Assembly: GCA_019634575.1 (NCBI GenBank)
Contig: JAHCAY010000001.1
Span: 496,001 to 560,000 of the forward strand
DNA from: Candidatus Didemnitutus sp.
Lineage (GTDB): Bacteria > Verrucomicrobiota > Verrucomicrobiia > Opitutales > Opitutaceae
DNA: 64,000 bases
Direction: 5' to 3'
Shown: one piece after another, positions 32,478 to 41,668 of the stretch
Layout: every line of letters starts with the position of its first letter
Position numbering within the stretch: the stretch's first letter is position 1
Made by a program: the position numbers and the translations under genes
Notes under the pieces: model-generated
Told to the model about the DNA's origin: nothing
The model's input: the letters and a program-made list of their open reading frames with translations, nothing else
Database searches by the model: none

Positions 32478-34103
32478 GGCCGGGCTGAAAACTACTTTGC
32501 CGCACGCGATATCCGCTGCGTGCGCGTAGCGCGCGCGGAACTTCGCCGCCAACTCGCTCGCCAGCCGCACCTCGTCGACCTTGTTCTTCGAGGTCAGCGC
32601 GCGATGAATCTCATTCAGCGCTCGTTCGTAACTCACGTCGCTCAAGTCCTGCAGCACCGCCAATGCGGCGCCTCTTCGAGCCGCATCGACGTCCGGCGCA
32701 TTGATCGCCCGCCACGCGGCACGGAGTTGCTCGTGCGTATCCTGGCACATCACGCGAACGATGAAGGCCATTTCGCGAAACACCGCCGCGGTCCGCTCCG
32801 GCCGGTAGATCAACGGATCCTCGGTCGCGAACGGATTCGCGTCGGGATCGCTGCGCAGGGCGAGCCACTCGCGCTGCGCGTAGTAATCCCGCCGCACCGG
32901 CAGCCGCCGCAGTGCGTAGCGTTGCGGGCCGGTGGCCGTGCCCGGCTTCTCGTTCCACAGCCGCTGCGCCTCCATTGAAAGCACGAACTCGACGAACGCC
33001 TCGGCCAGGGTGCGATGCGGCGCACCACGCAGAATGCCGATCGGATCGACGGAGCTGACCGAGCCGCCCGGCGGCGAAACGTAGCCGAGCCGGGCCGTGC
33101 CACCGCGCGTGCTCGCAGCCTCGGCCTGGGCGCGTCCGTAGAAGTCGATGCACATGCCCGCCGCGCAATTGCCATCCGCCACGTCGATTGGCGGCTTCTG
33201 CGACGTGTCGGTGAAATACCGCGCATTGGCACCCACGAGTTGGATCAGCTGCAAGCCATCCTCCCAGCCCGCGCGAACCGCACGCGCTTCGCGCGCGGCC
33301 GGATCGGACTCGCCCGCCGCGCGCGCCCTCCGCTGCATCCGCTGCTGAAGGATGTTTTCAAATGCCTTGGCGATGGAACCGCTCTTCGTCGGATCGCACA
33401 GCGCCACCTCGCCGAAGAAGCGAAAGTCCGCGAGATCGTCCCACTGCTGCGGCTCGCGCACGCCCAGACGCGCAAGCGAATCGCGATTGAACAAAATGCC
33501 GTAGGAACTGAGCACGCACCCGATCCAGAGGTGCTCCCGATCCCAGAACTCCTCCCCGCCGTAGACGCGCGGTATCACCGCATCGGTGAACCAATCCGGA
33601 TGCGTCTCGAACACCCGCGACGCGACCAATCGGCCCGCGACCGCCTGCCGCTCGAAATCGTAAGTGCCACCGCCGAAGAAAACGTCGATGCCGCATCCAA
33701 CCTCCGACGCGAGGAACGCCGCGCGCGCTTCTCGCGCGCTCGCGGGCGCGTCGGCCGGCAGCCGACCGTTCTGCGAACCTGCCTGCACGTCGCGACTCCA
33801 CGCCTTGCCCAGTTCGTTCACCCAATGATTACGAAAGGCCGTGATGTATTCGCTCTCGAGGAAGCGCGCGATCTCGCTCGTGCCGCCGAGCACCCGCCAG
33901 TCGATCTCGACGCTCCGACCGGTCCGCGCGCGATACCACCCCTGAAACGCGCGCCCGAATTCGTAGCGGGTCGCCTCGTTGTTCGGCGTCACGATCACCA
34001 CGCGGTCATCGGCATCGCGCACCGTCGCGACCCGACGCGTCCGCAGCGCAAACGGCAGTGCGAGCACCGCGAGCAACGCCACGACGATCACAGCCCGTTT
34101 CAT
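32469..34103 (-). CDS. ABC transporter extracellular solute-binding protein
   Basis: 544 residues with an uncleaved-looking or signal N-terminal helix (AVIVVALLAVLALPFALRTR). The following VVIVTPNNEATRYEFGRAFQ and the inner region ILFNRDSLARLGVREPQQWD with DPTKSGSIAKAFENILQ are characteristic of the FbpA/PotD-like binding-protein class. It is longer than typical FbpA (about 330), with a helical C-terminal extension after residue 430 (RTAAVFREMAFIVRVM onward). The ATPase gene is 7 bases upstream in the operon. No permease is adjacent; see the fused permease at 20607. Substrate unknown: iron(III), phosphonate and others are possible. Confidence 0.82.
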   Translation of the reverse strand: MKRAVIVVALLAVLALPFALRTRRVATVRDADDRVVIVTPNNEATRYEFGRAFQGWYRARTGRSVEIDWRVLGGTSEIARFLESEYITAFRNHWVNELGKAWSRDVQAGSQNGRLPADAPASAREARAAFLASEVGCGIDVFFGGGTYDFERQAVAGRLVASRVFETHPDWFTDAVIPRVYGGEEFWDREHLWIGCVLSSYGILFNRDSLARLGVREPQQWDDLADFRFFGEVALCDPTKSGSIAKAFENILQQRMQRRARAAGESDPAAREARAVRAGWEDGLQLIQLVGANARYFTDTSQKPPIDVADGNCAAGMCIDFYGRAQAEAASTRGGTARLGYVSPPGGSVSSVDPIGILRGAPHRTLAEAFVEFVLSMEAQRLWNEKPGTATGPQRYALRRLPVRRDYYAQREWLALRSDPDANPFATEDPLIYRPERTAAVFREMAFIVRVMCQDTHEQLRAAWRAINAPDVDAARRGAALAVLQDLSDVSYERALNEIHRALTSKNKVDEVRLASELAAKFRARYAHAADIACGKVVFSPASE

Positions 34104-34110
34104 CGGCGCC

Positions 34111-35187
34111 TCACGCGGTCAACACCACCACGTCCTCGGGCTGCACGGCGGCGAACAGCTCGCCGCGCTGCGCGCCGTCCACGAAACGCGGGTTGCGCTC
34201 GAAGATTTTCAAGCGCGCGCCTTCCCCCGATGTCACGAACTCGTATTGCGCCACCTCGCCGAGATAGACCGATTCGCCAATACGGCCACGCACGCAGTTC
34301 CGCGACTGCGCCTCGCGATGCAGCTCCCAGCACTCGGGCCGGATCGACACCGTGACGGTCGCCCCGACCGCGGGCAAGATGGCCGGATCGCCGGGGATGC
34401 CGTCAAAATTTCCCGCGGCCGTTTCAACGGTCACGGTGCCGTCACCACAGCGCAGCACCTTTCCCGGCAGGAAATCCGTTTCGCCGATGAAATTCGCGAC
34501 CACCTTCGTCGTTGGTCGCTTGTAGACCTCGCGCGGCGTGCCGACTTGGAGGATGCGCCCTTGGTCGAGGATCGCCATCCGATCGGCGATCGACAGCGCC
34601 TCCTTCTGGTCGTGCGTGACGTAAACCGTGGTCAGCTTGAACTCCTTGCACACGCGGCGGATTTCCGCGCGCATCTCGAGGCGGAGCTTGGCATCGAGGT
34701 TCGAGAGCGGCTCGTCGAGCAGGAGGCAACGCGGCCGGATCACGAGCGCGCGCGCAAGCGCCACGCGCTGCTGCTGACCGCCGGAGAGCAGGTTGGGCTT
34801 GCGGTCGGCATAGCTCTCCATCCGCACCGAGGCGAGCGCCTCGCGGACGCGTTCCTTGAGTTCCGCAGCAGGCACTTTCCGTTCATGCAGGCCGAAGGCG
34901 ACGTTCTCCGCCACCGTCAGATGCGGCCAGAGTGCGTAGCTCTGAAACATCATTCCGGTGTTCCGTTTGTGCGGTTCGAGGCGAGTGACGTCCTCCGCGC
35001 CGAAGGCGATTTTTCCCGCCTCCGGGAGGTAGAATCCGGCCAGACAACGCAGCAACGTGGTCTTGCCGCAACCACTCGGGCCGAGCAGGAAGAACAGCTC
35101 GCCGGGCGCGATCGTGAGATCCAGCCCATGGAGCGCCACGACGTCGCCAAAGCGCTTTGTCAGTTGCTGGACCTGGATCGAGATCAT
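34111..35187 (-). CDS. ABC transporter ATP-binding protein, PotA/FbpC type
   Basis: 358 residues. Walker A GPSGCGKTT, Q-loop MMFQSYALWPHLTVAENV, signature LSGGQQQRVALARAL, Walker B RCLLLDEPLSNLD and switch His in TVYVTHDQKEALSIADRM are all intact. A C-terminal TOBE-type domain (from about residue 240) is present, as in polyamine, iron(III) and sugar importers. It is the energy unit for the binding protein encoded 7 bases downstream. Confidence 0.93.
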   Translation of the reverse strand: MISIQVQQLTKRFGDVVALHGLDLTIAPGELFFLLGPSGCGKTTLLRCLAGFYLPEAGKIAFGAEDVTRLEPHKRNTGMMFQSYALWPHLTVAENVAFGLHERKVPAAELKERVREALASVRMESYADRKPNLLSGGQQQRVALARALVIRPRCLLLDEPLSNLDAKLRLEMRAEIRRVCKEFKLTTVYVTHDQKEALSIADRMAILDQGRILQVGTPREVYKRPTTKVVANFIGETDFLPGKVLRCGDGTVTVETAAGNFDGIPGDPAILPAVGATVTVSIRPECWELHREAQSRNCVRGRIGESVYLGEVAQYEFVTSGEGARLKIFERNPRFVDGAQRGELFAAVQPEDVVVLTA

Positions 35188-35300
35188 CGGAGGGCGACCG
35201 CGAGAGGCAACCGGCCGAAATCTGCGGAGTCAAAGGGATTGGCGCCCGCGCCGGTCCGCTAACGAGTTGCCATCGGCGGGCGAATCGACCTTAAAGCGCC

Positions 35301-35873
35301 ATGGCCCGCACCAAGCCCTCGATTCCCGAGCTCAAGCACCTCGATCACGTGCTCGTGAGCGAACCCGCCATCCGTCGCCGCGTCGGCGCGCTCGCCGAGC
35401 AGATCAACAAGGCCTACCGCGGCAAGGACCTGACCGTCATCGCCGTCGTGAACGGCGCCCTTATTTTCACCGCCGACCTGTTGCGCCACATGCGTTCGCC
35501 GCTGCGCCTGGATTGCATCCGCGCCTCGAGCTACCACGCCGGCACCTCCGCGACGGGGAAGCCGGTCATCATCGACAATCTGAAATTGGACATCGCCGGT
35601 CAGCACGTGCTGCTCGTCGACGACATCCTCGATACCGGCAACACGCTCTCCGCCGTCCACGAATTGCTCCTCGCGAAAAAAGCCGCGTCGGTCCGCACCT
35701 GCGTGCTGCTCGACAAGAAGGCGCGCCGCGTCGTGCCCTTCGAGGCGGAATACGTCGGCTTCGAAATCCCCAACGAGTTCGTCGTCGGCTACGGCCTCGA
35801 TTTCAACGAGCGCTACCGCAACCTGCCCTGCATCGGCGTGCTGAAGCCGAAGTTCTATTCGGGAAAAATCTGA
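35301..35873 (+). CDS. hpt: Hypoxanthine phosphoribosyltransferase
   Basis: 190 residues, purine salvage enzyme making IMP or GMP from hypoxanthine or guanine and PRPP. The PRPP loop VLLVDDILDTGNTL with the preceding IRASSYHAGT, the purine-site Lys-Phe region VPFEAEYVGFEIPNEFVVGY and GLDFNERYRNLPCIGVL are diagnostic. The AzgA purine permease at 16.5 kb is a likely functional partner. It starts 113 bases from the divergent ATPase gene and is followed after 15 bases by a membrane-protein frame. Confidence 0.95.
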   Translation: MARTKPSIPELKHLDHVLVSEPAIRRRVGALAEQINKAYRGKDLTVIAVVNGALIFTADLLRHMRSPLRLDCIRASSYHAGTSATGKPVIIDNLKLDIAGQHVLLVDDILDTGNTLSAVHELLLAKKAASVRTCVLLDKKARRVVPFEAEYVGFEIPNEFVVGYGLDFNERYRNLPCIGVLKPKFYSGKI

Positions 35874-35888
35874 GGCTGGTTCTCGGCC

Positions 35889-36353
35889 GTGCGCTTTCGG
35901 CAAGTCGCCCGACGCTGGAGCTGGGTGCCGCTCAATCTGCTCGGGATAATTATCTACCTGAGACTTGCCTCGGAATTGTGGCCTTCCACTTCCGAGCTGG
36001 GTTCGCCCGGCGGCACTGGAGATGCGTTCTGGTGGGCCTTTTGCCTCCTGCCGTTTCTCGCCTTCTTCGTTGTCGCCAACGTCATCGCGCTCGCGCTGCT
36101 GGTTTGGAAACTGCGCAGCAGGGAACGCGTCGTCGCCATCGGTGTTTGGGCATTGATTGCGACCCTCTGGGTGCTTGCCAACGCCTACGACAATTACCGG
36201 GCTACTCGCTACGTGGACGCCAACTTTGTCTCTGCCAGCGATCGCGCCTCTCGCGGAAGGAAAATGCCTTGCGCTCGGCGAAGCCGCGCTCTTTGTTCTG
36301 CGCTCCACTCCGACGGAGGGGTGGCCGAGTGGTCTAAGGCAGGTCTTTGCTAA
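35889..36353 (+). CDS. Small membrane protein whose frame runs into tRNA-Ser
   Basis: 154 residues from a GTG start. Three hydrophobic segments are clear: WVPLNLLGIIIYL; AFCLLPFLAFFVVANVIALA; and VVAIGVWALIATLWVLANAY. After residue 115 the character changes to a basic, Cys/Arg/Ser-rich tail, and the frame continues 39 bases into the tRNA-Ser gene, stopping at a TAA inside its anticodon loop. The tail may be real, or a frameshift near 36240 may have replaced an earlier stop. I do not recognise the family. Confidence 0.55.
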   Translation: MRFRQVARRWSWVPLNLLGIIIYLRLASELWPSTSELGSPGGTGDAFWWAFCLLPFLAFFVVANVIALALLVWKLRSRERVVAIGVWALIATLWVLANAYDNYRATRYVDANFVSASDRASRGRKMPCARRSRALCSALHSDGGVAEWSKAGLC

Positions 36354-36405
36354 AGACCCAGACCCCAAAAGGGTCTCGGAGGTTCGAATCCTCTCCCCTC
36401 CGCCA
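36315..36405 (+). tRNA. tRNA-Ser (anticodon GCU)
   Basis: 91-base class II tRNA. The acceptor arms GGAGGGG and CCCCTCC pair fully and the 3' CCA is encoded. The anticodon stem GGTCT/AGACC closes the loop TTGCTAA, giving anticodon GCT, which reads AGC and AGU. The long variable arm AGACCC/GGGTCT and the T-arm GGAGGTTCGAATCCTCT are as expected for tRNA-Ser. Confidence 0.97.
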
Positions 36406-36461
36406 CTTTCCGCTGACGCGCGAAACGATTGCCTCCCGCCCGATCCCCGCTCTATCGTCCG

Positions 36462-37271
36462 ATGCCCGCCGCGCCGCTGCTCTTCGATTTCCGTCAGCTC
36501 ACCGTTTACCGGGGCGAACGGCGCGCTCTCCACGGCCTCGATCTTCAGCTCCGCGCCGGAGAACACGTAGCCATCCTCGGCCCGAACGGCTGCGGCAAAT
36601 CGACGCTGATCAAGACGCTCACCCGCGAACTCTACCCGACCACCGACACTCCCGGCTACCGCTTCCAGCTCCTCGGCGAGGAGTTCGCCGACATCACGGA
36701 TTTCCGCCGCAAGCTCGGCCTCGTTGCGCTCGACCAGATGCTGAAGCTCTCCTACGAGGTGACAGAGCGTCGCGTCACCGGCCTCGAGTTGGTGCTCTCG
36801 GGCTTCTTCGACAGCATCGGTCTCTGGCCGCACATGCGGCCCTCGCCCACCCAGCGGCGCCGCGCGCGAGCGGTCATGCGCGAGCTCGGAATCCCTCACC
36901 TCGCGACTCGTTCGCTCCAGGAAATGTCCTCCGGCGAGCAACGCCGCTGCTTCATCGGCCGCGCGCTCGTCCACGATCCCGCCGCACTGCTGCTCGACGA
37001 ACCGACCACCAGCCTCGATCCGGCGGCGGTGATCGAGTTTCGCCGCACGTTGCGCACGCTATGCCGGCGCAACAAAAGCGTCGTGCTCGTCACCCACAAC
37101 GTCGCCGACCTCGTCCCCGAAATCGACCGCGTGCTCCTGATGCGCGACGGTCGCATCGTCGCCGACGGGCCGCCACCGCGCGTGCTCAGCACGGCTTCTC
37201 TATCCGCGCTGTTCAGCGCGCCGCTGCGCCTCGTCCGCACGCGCGGGCACTACGATTTGGTGAGTCGCTGA
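36462..37271 (+). CDS. ABC transporter ATP-binding protein (ModF/YlmA-like)
   Basis: 269 residues. Walker A LGPNGCGKST, signature MSSGEQRRCFIGRAL, Walker B AALLLDEPTTSLD and switch His in SVVLVTHNVADLVPEIDRV are present. The single ATPase domain, the SSGEQ signature and the C-terminal LMRDGRIVADGPPPRVL resemble the ModF/YlmA-type stand-alone ATPases. No permease or binding protein is adjacent. The ATG at 36462 (MPAAPLLFD) is preferred to the TTG at 36429. It ends with a 22-base convergent overlap with the HAD gene. Confidence 0.85.
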   Translation: MPAAPLLFDFRQLTVYRGERRALHGLDLQLRAGEHVAILGPNGCGKSTLIKTLTRELYPTTDTPGYRFQLLGEEFADITDFRRKLGLVALDQMLKLSYEVTERRVTGLELVLSGFFDSIGLWPHMRPSPTQRRRARAVMRELGIPHLATRSLQEMSSGEQRRCFIGRALVHDPAALLLDEPTTSLDPAAVIEFRRTLRTLCRRNKSVVLVTHNVADLVPEIDRVLLMRDGRIVADGPPPRVLSTASLSALFSAPLRLVRTRGHYDLVSR

Positions 37272-37918
37272 ACGGTCGCAGGCAATGCCGCGAGCGACTC
37301 GATACGCGCGGTGGCCGCAGCGGGGTCCTCGCCGGTGCGATCGCGGTCGACCCAAATGCACGTGATGTCCATTTCGCGGGCCGGACCGACATCGTGATAA
37401 AAGCTGCAGGCGGCATGCACCCAGTTTTCGCGTTCGACGCCGCTCACGCGCCAGAAATGCCGGAAGTGCGCGAGGGACGGTTTGTAGTCTTTCACTTCCT
37501 CCGCCGTCACCACCAAGTCGAACGGCTGACGAAATCCGCGCTGCGTCTGCGCGAAGAGCGCCCGGTCGCAGTTGGTGAGCACGGCCAATTTCCAACCAGT
37601 CGCGCGCAGCTCCGCCAGCGCCGGCTCGACGTCCGCGAACACCGGCTGCGTGCCCCAGTGGTCCGGCAACGCGTTCACGTCGTGGTCCGGCACGGCCAGG
37701 CCGATCTCGCGCGCCGCGCGCGCCACGCCTTCGCGGAGCACGTCGGCGTAGAGGCGGTGCGGACGTTCGTGCTCGAGCGGCCTTTCGTAGCGATGGTAGG
37801 CGGCGATCAGTTCGCCGACACGTTCACCGGCGAGCGGGCGCAGAATGTTCGCAAAGCCCGTGTGCCAGTCGACGAGCGTGCCGAAGCAGTCGAAGGTGAT
37901 CCAACGGTGGGACGACAT
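37250..37918 (-). CDS. HAD-superfamily hydrolase, 2-haloacid dehalogenase-like
   Basis: 222 residues. HAD motif I is WITFDCFGTLVDW with the nucleophile Asp9 (MSSHRWITFD), motif II is LAVLTNCDRALF, motif III Lys is in EVKDYKPSLAHF, and the late acidic loop is VHAACSFYHDVGPAREMDI. The FGTLVDW version and overall length match type II (S)-2-haloacid dehalogenases, though many such proteins are generic phosphatases. Motif III is followed by DYKPS, typical of the dehalogenase branch. Confidence 0.82.
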   Translation of the reverse strand: MSSHRWITFDCFGTLVDWHTGFANILRPLAGERVGELIAAYHRYERPLEHERPHRLYADVLREGVARAAREIGLAVPDHDVNALPDHWGTQPVFADVEPALAELRATGWKLAVLTNCDRALFAQTQRGFRQPFDLVVTAEEVKDYKPSLAHFRHFWRVSGVERENWVHAACSFYHDVGPAREMDITCIWVDRDRTGEDPAAATARIESLAALPATVQRLTKS

Positions 37919-38052
37919 GGTGGGAGGCTGGGCGATTCAACGCGCTCTGACGAGCGCGACGACGCGGAGGCTGGTATCCCCGCTCTCCTCCGCGGAAGAA
38001 TCGCGCGGGTTCGCTCGAAGCCCCGCGCCCGGAGGTCGCGGGCCACCTTTCG

Positions 38053-38415
38053 TCACGCGTCGCGGTGCACGGTCGCCGGTGAAAACGCGGGCAGGCAGAC
38101 TGCGATGTATTCGGCGCCATCGGCGTGCGGCGAGGCATAGCGCACCCACTCGCCTTTCGGCGTGAGGACGGCTTGCCCGGCGCGGACGGTGAGTGTGGCG
38201 GTTTTTGTTTCGACCTGAAGTTCGCCGCGGAGGACGACGGTGTATTCGTCGAACTCGGGCGTCTGGCCTGGTTCGACCCAGCCGCCGGGGCTGCGCATGC
38301 GCGCGATGCTGACGGCGTCGGTTTTCGAGTTCACGCGACCGAAGAATTCCTCGATGAGCTTCGGCTTGTTGCCGGCGGCTTCGATGATGGTGGGGTTGGA
38401 AATGAGAGTAGCCAT
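38053..38415 (-). CDS. Cupin-domain protein
   Basis: 120 residues forming one cupin barrel. Motif 1 is reduced (PGGWVEPGQTPEFDEYTVVL, with Glu/Asp instead of the usual His pair) and motif 2 reads AGQAVLTPKGEWVRYASP. Few classical histidine ligands remain, so metal binding is doubtful. It lies between the HAD hydrolase gene and the terminator after ahcY. No pathway can be assigned. Confidence 0.8.
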   Translation of the reverse strand: MATLISNPTIIEAAGNKPKLIEEFFGRVNSKTDAVSIARMRSPGGWVEPGQTPEFDEYTVVLRGELQVETKTATLTVRAGQAVLTPKGEWVRYASPHADGAEYIAVCLPAFSPATVHRDA

Positions 38416-38450
38416 GGCGGATGAGTAGAGTGGGCGAACGGATCGGGCAC

Positions 38451-38479
38451 AAAAAAGCCGCGGATCGCTCCGCGGCTTT
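38451..38479 (-). terminator. Rho-independent terminator after ahcY
   Basis: On the minus strand, GCCGCGGA / TCCGCGGC (extended to AAAGCC...GGCTTT) with a GCGA tetraloop is followed by a run of six T. It begins about 13 bases after the ahcY stop and ends the metK-ahcY transcript. Confidence 0.92.
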
Positions 38480-38491
38480 GAAAGAAAACAC

Positions 38492-39928
38492 TCAGTAGCG
38501 ATAGTGCTCGGGCTTGTAGGGGCCTTCGACCGGGACGCCGAGATACTCGGCCTGAGACTTCGAGAGCTTGGTCAGCTTGGCGCCGATCTTCTCGAGGTGG
38601 AGGCGGGCGACTTCTTCGTCGAGGTGCTTCGGCAGGCGATAGACGCCGACCTTGTAGACATCCTTGTTCTTCCAGAGATCGAGCTGGGCGAGCGTCTGGT
38701 TGGTGAAGGAGTTCGACATGACGAACGACGGATGACCGGTGGCGCAGCCGAGGTTCACGAGGCGGCCTTCGGCGAGCAGGTAGATGCTGTTGCCGTTGGG
38801 GAACGTGAACATGTCGTATTGCGGCTTGATCGTCGTGCGCTTCACGCCCTTGGCGGCGTAGAGACGCGAGACCTGGATCTCGTTGTCGAAGTGGCCGATG
38901 TTACAGACGATGGCCTGGTCCTTCATCTTCGCCATGTGCTCGAGCGTGATGATGTCCTTGTTGCCAGTCGTGGTGACGTAGATGTCGGCGATGCCGAGCG
39001 TGGATTCGACGGTGTTGACCTCGAAGCCTTCCATCGCGGCCTGCAAGGCGTTGATGGGGTCGATCTCGGTGACGATGACGCGCGCGCCAAAGCCCTTGAG
39101 CGAAAACGCGGAGCCCTTGCCCACGTCGCCGTAGCCGCACACGCACGCGACTTTGCCGGCGATCATGACGTCGGTGGCGCGCTTGAGGCCGTCGGCGAGG
39201 GACTCGCGGCAGCCGTAGAGATTGTCGAACTTCGACTTGGTGACGGAGTCGTTGACGTTGATCGAGGGGACGAGGAGCTTGCCCTGCTCGTGGAGCTGGT
39301 AGAGGCGGTGGACGCCGGTGGTGGTTTCCTCGGAGACGCCGCGCCACTCCTTCACCATCGCGGTGAAGACGCCCGGCTGGGCTTTCTTGATCTTCTTGAG
39401 AAGGTTCTTGATGACCTGCTCCTCGTGCGAACCGGAAGCGCTGTTCACCCAATCGCTGCCCTGCTCCATTTCGTAGCCCTTGTGGAGGAGGAGCGTGACG
39501 TCGCCGCCGTCGTCGACGACGAGCTGCGGGCCCGTGCCGTTCGGGTGGCTGACGGCGCGCCAGGTGAGATCCCAATATTCCTCGAGCGTCTCGCCCTTCC
39601 AGGCGAAGACGGGCACGCCGGCGGCCGCGATGGCGGACGCGGCGTGGTCCTGCGTCGAGAAGATGTTGCACGACGCCCAGCGCACGGAGGCGCCGAGTTC
39701 GACGAGCGTCTCGATGAGGACGGCCGTCTGAATCGTCATGTGCAGCGAACCGGTGACGCGCACGCCCTTGAGCGGCTTCTTGGGGCCGAACTTGGCGCGG
39801 ACGGACATCAGGCCGGGCATTTCGTGCTCGGCGATGGAGATTTCTTTGCGACCCCAGTCGGCGAGACCGATGTCCTTGACGTGGTAATCCTGCGTTTTCG
39901 CAGCGGAAGATTTCTTGGCTTTGGCCAT
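38492..39928 (-). CDS. ahcY: Adenosylhomocysteinase
   Basis: 478 residues. It hydrolyses S-adenosylhomocysteine to adenosine and homocysteine, removing the product inhibitor of methyltransferases. The N-terminal [19 protein letters not shown], substrate region [23 protein letters not shown]-binding [20 protein letters not shown] and C-terminal [17 protein letters not shown]...PYKPEHYRY are all present. The 40-residue insert typical of longer bacterial and plant forms accounts for the length. It lies 12 bases after metK in one operon, closed by a strong terminator. Confidence 0.97.
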   Translation of the reverse strand: MAKAKKSSAAKTQDYHVKDIGLADWGRKEISIAEHEMPGLMSVRAKFGPKKPLKGVRVTGSLHMTIQTAVLIETLVELGASVRWASCNIFSTQDHAASAIAAAGVPVFAWKGETLEEYWDLTWRAVSHPNGTGPQLVVDDGGDVTLLLHKGYEMEQGSDWVNSASGSHEEQVIKNLLKKIKKAQPGVFTAMVKEWRGVSEETTTGVHRLYQLHEQGKLLVPSINVNDSVTKSKFDNLYGCRESLADGLKRATDVMIAGKVACVCGYGDVGKGSAFSLKGFGARVIVTEIDPINALQAAMEGFEVNTVESTLGIADIYVTTTGNKDIITLEHMAKMKDQAIVCNIGHFDNEIQVSRLYAAKGVKRTTIKPQYDMFTFPNGNSIYLLAEGRLVNLGCATGHPSFVMSNSFTNQTLAQLDLWKNKDVYKVGVYRLPKHLDEEVARLHLEKIGAKLTKLSKSQAEYLGVPVEGPYKPEHYRY

Positions 39929-39940
39929 GGTGGAAGGTGA

Positions 39941-41158
39941 TTAGGCTTTGATCGCGGCGCGGAGCTCGGCGGCTTTCGCGGTGGATTCCCACGGCAGACC
40001 CTTCTTGCCGAAGTGGCCGTAATTCGTGGTTTGGCGGTAGATCGGGCGGAGCAAGTCGAGTTGCGCGACGATGTCGGCCGGCTTGAACGAGAACACCTTT
40101 TGCACGGCGTCCGTGATCTGCTCATCGGAAATGCCGAGCTTGGCAGTGCCGAAAGTCTCGACGCGAACCGAGACCGGTTTCGGGTGACCGATGGCGTAGG
40201 CGAATTGGATTTCGGCGTGCGTGGCGAGGCCGGCGGCGACGATGTTCTTCGCGACCCAGCGGCCCATGTAGGCGGCCGAGCGGTCGACCTTGGACGGATC
40301 CTTGCCCGAGAAGGCGCCGCCACCGTGACGGCCCCAGCCGCCGTAGGTGTCCACGATGATCTTGCGGCCGGTGAGGCCGGAATCGCCCTGCGGGCCACCA
40401 ACGACGAAGCGACCGGTCGGGTTGATGAGATACTCGGTGTTCTTCGTCAGCAGCTTCGGGTCGATGACCTTCTTGATGACGTTTTCGATGAGGAATTTCT
40501 CGATCGTGGCGTGCTTCGCATCGGCTGCATGCTGCGTAGAGATGACGACGTTCACGACCTCGACGGGCTTGTCGTTCTGGTAACGGACGGAGACCTGCGT
40601 CTTCGCGTCGGGGCGGAGCCAAGAGACGGCGCCGGACTTGCGGATCTTCGTCAACTCGCGGCCGAGACGGTGCGCGAACATGATCGGCGTCGGCATGAGC
40701 TCGGGCGTCTCATTGCAGGCGTAGCCGAACATGATGCCTTGGTCGCCGGCACCCTGCTCTGCGGTCTTCTTGCCCTCGGCCTTTTTGGCGTCGACGCCCT
40801 GCGCGATGTCGGGCGACTGCGCGGTGAGGTAGTTATTGATGAAAACCTTGTCGGCGTGGAACACGTCGTCGTCGTTCACGTAGCCGATGTCGCGGATCGC
40901 ATCGCGAATCACTTTGCCGAGGTTGATCGCCTCTTCGATGGGCTTGGTCGTGCCCTTCTTGGCATCCTGCAGCTTCGGAATGGTGATCTCGCCGCCCACG
41001 ACGACGATGTTGGACTTCACGAACGTCTCGCACGCGACGCGCGAGGTGTGATCGATCTTCAAGCATGCATCGAGCACGCTGTCGGAGATGAGGTCGGCGA
41101 CTTTGTCGGGGTGACCTTCACCGACCGACTCGGAGGAGAAAACGAAGTGATTGGCCAT
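39941..41158 (-). CDS. metK: S-adenosylmethionine synthetase
   Basis: 405 residues. It makes S-adenosylmethionine from methionine and ATP. Signature sequences: [20 protein letters not shown], the methionine/ATP loop [20 protein letters not shown], and [21 protein letters not shown]. The ATG at 41158 ([10 protein letters not shown]) is the family start; upstream codons to 41251 are open but unlike the family. It forms an operon with ahcY, which recycles the methyl-transfer product. A 153-base divergent gap separates it from the HPt gene; I saw no convincing riboswitch there. Confidence 0.97.
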   Translation of the reverse strand: MANHFVFSSESVGEGHPDKVADLISDSVLDACLKIDHTSRVACETFVKSNIVVVGGEITIPKLQDAKKGTTKPIEEAINLGKVIRDAIRDIGYVNDDDVFHADKVFINNYLTAQSPDIAQGVDAKKAEGKKTAEQGAGDQGIMFGYACNETPELMPTPIMFAHRLGRELTKIRKSGAVSWLRPDAKTQVSVRYQNDKPVEVVNVVISTQHAADAKHATIEKFLIENVIKKVIDPKLLTKNTEYLINPTGRFVVGGPQGDSGLTGRKIIVDTYGGWGRHGGGAFSGKDPSKVDRSAAYMGRWVAKNIVAAGLATHAEIQFAYAIGHPKPVSVRVETFGTAKLGISDEQITDAVQKVFSFKPADIVAQLDLLRPIYRQTTNYGHFGKKGLPWESTAKAAELRAAIKA

Positions 41159-41311
41159 AGAATGTGAGCGGCGAAGAAAGACAGCGTGTCGAGCGGGAGC
41201 AAGTAGATTATCAACGTATCTGGATTCCATGATACGAAGACGCGTTAGCATCCCGGCGGCATCCGGCTTGCGTCGTGCGGCGGCGACGGTTGCATGCGGG
41301 GCGTTACCCCC

Positions 41312-41668
41312 ATGTCCGAGCCCATTCTGAGACCCGAGGCCATCGAAGCGCTCCGCGCGGTTTCACCGGACGACGAAGGCGCGTTTTTCCGGGAGCTGAT
41401 CGATATCTTTCTGGCTGACACCCCGATCCGCATTGCGGAACTGCGAAACGCCGTCGACGCGGCCAACGCTGGCGCCGCCGTCCGTGCCGCGCACAGCATC
41501 AAAGGCAGCGCCGGGAATTTCGGGGCGCAGAACCTCGCGCAACTGGCGCTGGAACTCGAAACCCTCGCGAAATCCAGCCAACTCGCCGCCGTCGCGGCGC
41601 GTTTCGGCGAACTCGAGCAGGCCTTCGCGGCCGTCCAAGGCGCGCTGCTCGCGCTGCGAAACTCATGA
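41312..41668 (+). CDS. Histidine phosphotransfer (HPt) domain protein
   Basis: 118 residues, a free-standing four-helix HPt domain. The phosphorylatable His61 lies in [20 protein letters not shown], the classic HPt motif. Such proteins relay phosphate between response regulators and hybrid histidine kinases. No kinase or regulator gene is adjacent; the next gene, with which it overlaps by 4 bases, encodes a secreted DUF1573 protein. Confidence 0.92.
   Translation: MSEPILRPEAIEALRAVSPDDEGAFFRELIDIFLADTPIRIAELRNAVDAANAGAAVRAAHSIKGSAGNFGAQNLAQLALELETLAKSSQLAAVAARFGELEQAFAAVQGALLALRNS

Noticed and set aside
35259..36974. Long minus-strand open frame of about 570 codons
   Set aside because: It runs antisense through hpt, the tRNA-Ser gene and an ABC ATPase gene; composition is that of a GC-rich shadow with no recognisable domain.
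41159..41311. SAM-I type riboswitch upstream of metK
   Set aside because: Only GCAACC and GATGCTAAC fragments resemble it; the kink-turn and the P1/P2 pairing are not found.
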